A stretch of 64,000 bases of DNA from Pisolithus tinctorius (Eukaryota; Basidiomycota; Agaricomycetes; Boletales; Pisolithaceae), in the NCBI GenBank assembly GCA_024663395.1, contig JANFAH010000040.1:548551-612550 (forward strand). Direction: 5' to 3'. Under the pieces are notes generated by a model. The model did not search any database, was not told the DNA's origin, and was given only the letters and a program-made list of their open reading frames with translations. How positions within the stretch are numbered: position 1 is the first letter of the stretch; each line of letters starts with the position of its first letter. Made by a program: the position numbers and the translations under genes. Below are positions 60,801-64,000 of the stretch, one piece after another.

Positions 60801-63800
60801 TACCTGCTGTGTCAAAGGATCCGGCGGCGTGTGTATTCTTTGAACGGTGCGGCATGCCAGTCTGCATACGAATACGGTAATTTCTCTCCGTGAATGACTA
60901 TGGGTAGACGTCGTGTGTGTGTTCTGCATTCAAAGTTTGATAAGTTCGGGCGGTTAAACCATAACAATTCATCGCAGGAATCGCGGTGGATGAATTCATG
61001 TCTGTGAAAGCTCAGTGTGTGATTGTTGAGAAAAACTGAGTATGCGGAACGGTATTATTGCCAAGGGACCTGAAACTTGAGGTAGGCCAGCCAGCCTGTG
61101 AAGAGGATCTCATGACAGTTTTTTGATGTTCGAATATGATTGATTGGAGGGCTGAAGAAAGTTTTTGTTTGCGTTTGTGATCGATTCATGGAGGATGAAT
61201 GGACCGGGGAGAGGGGCCGACCTCCCTGGCACCCTCCACCCTGCAAACACTCTGCAGCCACGGATGGCGCCTTCCATATCTCACAAGGTTATTAGCAGCT
61301 AGACCTCCAATCATCGCTGACTCATCGCGCTGTCCCACCATACAGTATCTTACGAACGTTCAGAATCCCGCCATTTGCCACTTCCCACTCCACCGCAACG
61401 TTGTGTCCCTTAGTTCGACACAATGTGTGCTGTAGTACATAACAATCCTTGGATGTCGTAAATAAAGACCATTCGGTATCAAGCACGTCCAATATTCCGT
61501 CCTCACAGGCTTGCACCCCCACTTGATAATCACACCTGCGTACTCCATGTACGGCCAGGGTCGGAGAGACGCCGATCCCCTTTCTTCCTTCCTTCTTTCC
61601 CTTGCTGCAAAGGAACTCGGGACTCGGGCCTAGATGCCTTGTCCTGCCGTTCCGTCATGCGTACCACACGCGTTGTTGGTCTTGTGGAGATGTCCGGAGA
61701 GACGTGTGTTTTCCAACACATAACGCCTCTGCGGCCATATGGAGGCACATCATATGCCTATGGGAAGGGGGTTTAGGAATCCATCATGCCCTAATCTTCA
61801 AAAATAAAAATAAAAGTCGCCTTCTTTCTTGACCTTTGTAGGCAGCACGATGCTGGTATGATGTGCGTGTATGATCGTCCGTGCGTATATACGGTAGAGC
61901 GCACTGGCCGCGCACGAGGTCCGCCCCAAGATCATGTCATTCGACCACGATTTCCCATCATGACAGCACATATATTTTGGTTCCGGAACGATTTTGGGAA
62001 TTTTGGACGAACGCGAGGCGCGGCGCGTGTTTGATATATACAGCTTGTTCTCGTGATTTAGTGGTGGTTGCGCCAGCGCCGCGCGGCAGAGTTCCTTATC
62101 GGAGCGGATGCGCATACATAACCATACATATATATTGCGATATTAGGCGGACCCATGCGCTGGGGAGAGATGCGACTGTTTGGTCGATTCGATGGCGGAC
62201 ATGAGTAGAACCGATGGCGGTTTGTATTTGAGCGTCGTCTATACACATGATATGATAAAACACCATGTTCGCTTGGGCGCTTGATAAGTGGGCTATCTGT
62301 CCAAACTTCTCGGGCGGTTAGTATGGGCCTGAACCGAACAAGATAATGACTCGGTCTCGTCATGCGCTGTGCGCATGCGTTCGCGTGGCCTTACCACAAT
62401 TGACCGCAACGCTACGTCCAATTAGTGTAGATTAGAGAGAACTTCAGCGATAAGAAGCGCTATAATTTGATGATAGATTTGAATTTCTGCCACACCTTCC
62501 AAGAGATAGGATGTAGTACGCGTTTACCACGCACGATGTGCGGTCGGATATGTACCTGGGTCGGATACAAGCTCTTGGCTGTTGGTAAAGAGTTCACTGA
62601 ATTTGGCAATTTGGCGGGGCATGCCAGCGGTTTCAATGCTGCAGTGCCGACCTTTACCTTGGCGTATGCGATAGATAGTGGAGCAAAAAGACTCTGAGCT
62701 TGGTGTATGTGTCTGTTTGACCGTCTGGGTACCTCAGAGAAGTCTAGATCGCTGAGTTGGGCTGTAACCCGTTGGACTTCGATCAATTCGCTCCTTCCAA
62801 CTGCCAGACAGTTGCTGAATTATCGGAACACGCTGATGCCGGACAGTTCAGTGAGCGTGCGCTTATCTTACATACGACTGTCATCAATTTTCTGTTAATC
62901 ATTTTTGATGCTCGCCTATTACGACTCGAGGTGCAGTTTCACCCTGGACGTAATTTTTTTTGTATTTTTGGTCTTTAAACTCTGTTTCCTGATGTCTAGG
63001 CTCAGTCCACCGTGTCTTGCTGCGCAGCCTTCAGACCCCTAGCAGGGTCTCGTGTTTCAGTCAATTTCAATAAACAAGTCTCCGTCTATGTGCTACTTCC
63101 GCCTAGTTCTCCGTCGAGGACCCTCAAACGTTGTGTCTAAGGACGCCACTTGGGGTTCACACATTTATGTTTATTCGACGGAATTATACTCCCGGAATCC
63201 CGACCCAGACCTCCAAGCTGGGGAGTTGTGTCTTGGAGCCTGCCACACATCCTCGAGGCTGATGCATAAGGTTTGGCTGGCGATCCTTGTCGGTGGGGCT
63301 TTCGAATTTCCTTTCTTGCACAAGGTACTTAGCCAAGAAAGCCGACGTCGTTCGTGCACTGCGACCTGCATTTTTACGGGAAAGATCACCGCTCCTTCCG
63401 GTCGGCAGAGCAACATTCGAGGGATAGTCGGCCGGGACGTAAGGAAACCGGCGTTTGCAGCTTTACAGGGGGTGTTAGATGAATTCCGTCGCAGGACACA
63501 CTCTTTGCATGAGTCCCGCTTGACAATTTGATCGCAAGTTTCCATCTCTATGGTTCATCATTTCTTTGGATGTATCCCGTGACGGAGCGGATCGAGGGCC
63601 CTGTGCTTGGTTACCCGTTTTTCTGGGTGCGTGTTGATCTCTCTTTCTGTGGTGTATTGTGATCCATCAATCGACGTTTGCTTCCGTTGCGACTGTGTCA
63701 CCCGGGGCGTACACCATGTATGTCTCGTAAACAGTCTCATCACACGCATGGAAAACGTCTGGCACTTGTGAATTCTTTCGCTTCATCTCTAATTGATTCT

Positions 63801-64000
63801 TCGTTCCATGCTTGCATTCATTCGTTCGTTCCGTCTCTCCCCTCTTTAGCCAATGGACATGGCCACCTCTTCATCCCGGCCCGGTGCACGTTCTTTGTCT
63901 ATACACTTTATCTAACCGAGCCCCGCTTCGCGTGTCTTTCGCTCCTTTCATATCTACCCCGTCCATGCTTAATCTAAGCACGCTTCACGCTTCGTCTTTG
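57839..64000. other. 6.2-kb region without supported genes
   Basis: The first ~600 nt are T-rich and probably the 3' UTR of the preceding gene. A poly-A run sits at about 59,608-59,620. The longest frame (63,052-63,531, plus, 159 aa) has no motif and no splice-supported partner. The window ends without a recognisable gene. Confidence 0.45.

Noticed and set aside
63052..63531. 159-codon plus-strand frame near the window end
   Set aside because: No recognisable domain and no partner exons.
1..64000. Transposons, CRISPR arrays, prophage or bacterial operons
   Set aside because: No transposase, reverse transcriptase or integrase motif, no regularly spaced direct repeats of CRISPR type, and the genes are intron-rich and eukaryotic.

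Overview
This window looks like nuclear DNA of a filamentous basidiomycete, most likely a mushroom-forming Agaricomycete. The genes are monocistronic, lie on both strands, and are split by many 50-80 nt introns with GTRNGT donors, CTNAC-like branch sites and YAG acceptors. The best matches are conserved fungal housekeeping genes. There is no operon structure, CRISPR array or recognisable tRNA/rRNA. Exon models below were built by hand from splice sites and reading frame.

Layout. 0-2.4 kb: an intact small beta-trefoil-like gene and a decayed paralogue. 2.5-9.4 kb: a PPIL1-type cyclophilin, a Golgi apyrase (YND1-like) and a PWWP-domain protein. 9.4-12.8 kb: no supported gene. 12.8-23 kb: a Ser/His-rich protein, an AIM21-like protein whose start codon is split by an intron, a TRF4-type poly(A) polymerase and an ABM-type protein. 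23.8-28.9 kb: a block with almost no CpG, holding two convergent paralogous GTPase genes (left one decayed, right one intact). 31.5-42.6 kb: FAHD1-like acylpyruvase, SAPS-domain phosphatase subunit, AP-2 mu adaptin and acetolactate synthase (ILV2). 42.6-57 kb: gene-poor. 57.0-57.8 kb: an acidic/Ser-rich small protein. 57.8-64 kb: nothing supported.

The most striking object is the right-hand GTPase gene (26,626-29,841, minus strand). Between two ordinary coding exons it carries fifteen consecutive AG-NNN-GT units, each a candidate 3-nt micro-exon flanked by introns of 62-80 nt. Read in order they give GYGLEEQEELNLNEL in frame with both flanks, and the 27-exon model totals 1,479 nt (492 aa). 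About ten of these introns are copies of one 82-bp tandem unit. The same gene body lies in a stretch of about 5.0 kb where I count three CpG dinucleotides, against several per 60 nt in both flanks.

A second general observation is technical. TRF4, the SAPS gene, ILV2 and the ABM gene are each interrupted by single-base changes at homopolymers (about twelve in all), while cyclophilin, apyrase, PWWP, AIM21-like, AP-2 mu and FAHD1 read cleanly. These look more like consensus sequencing errors than gene death, and they affect any automatic gene call here.
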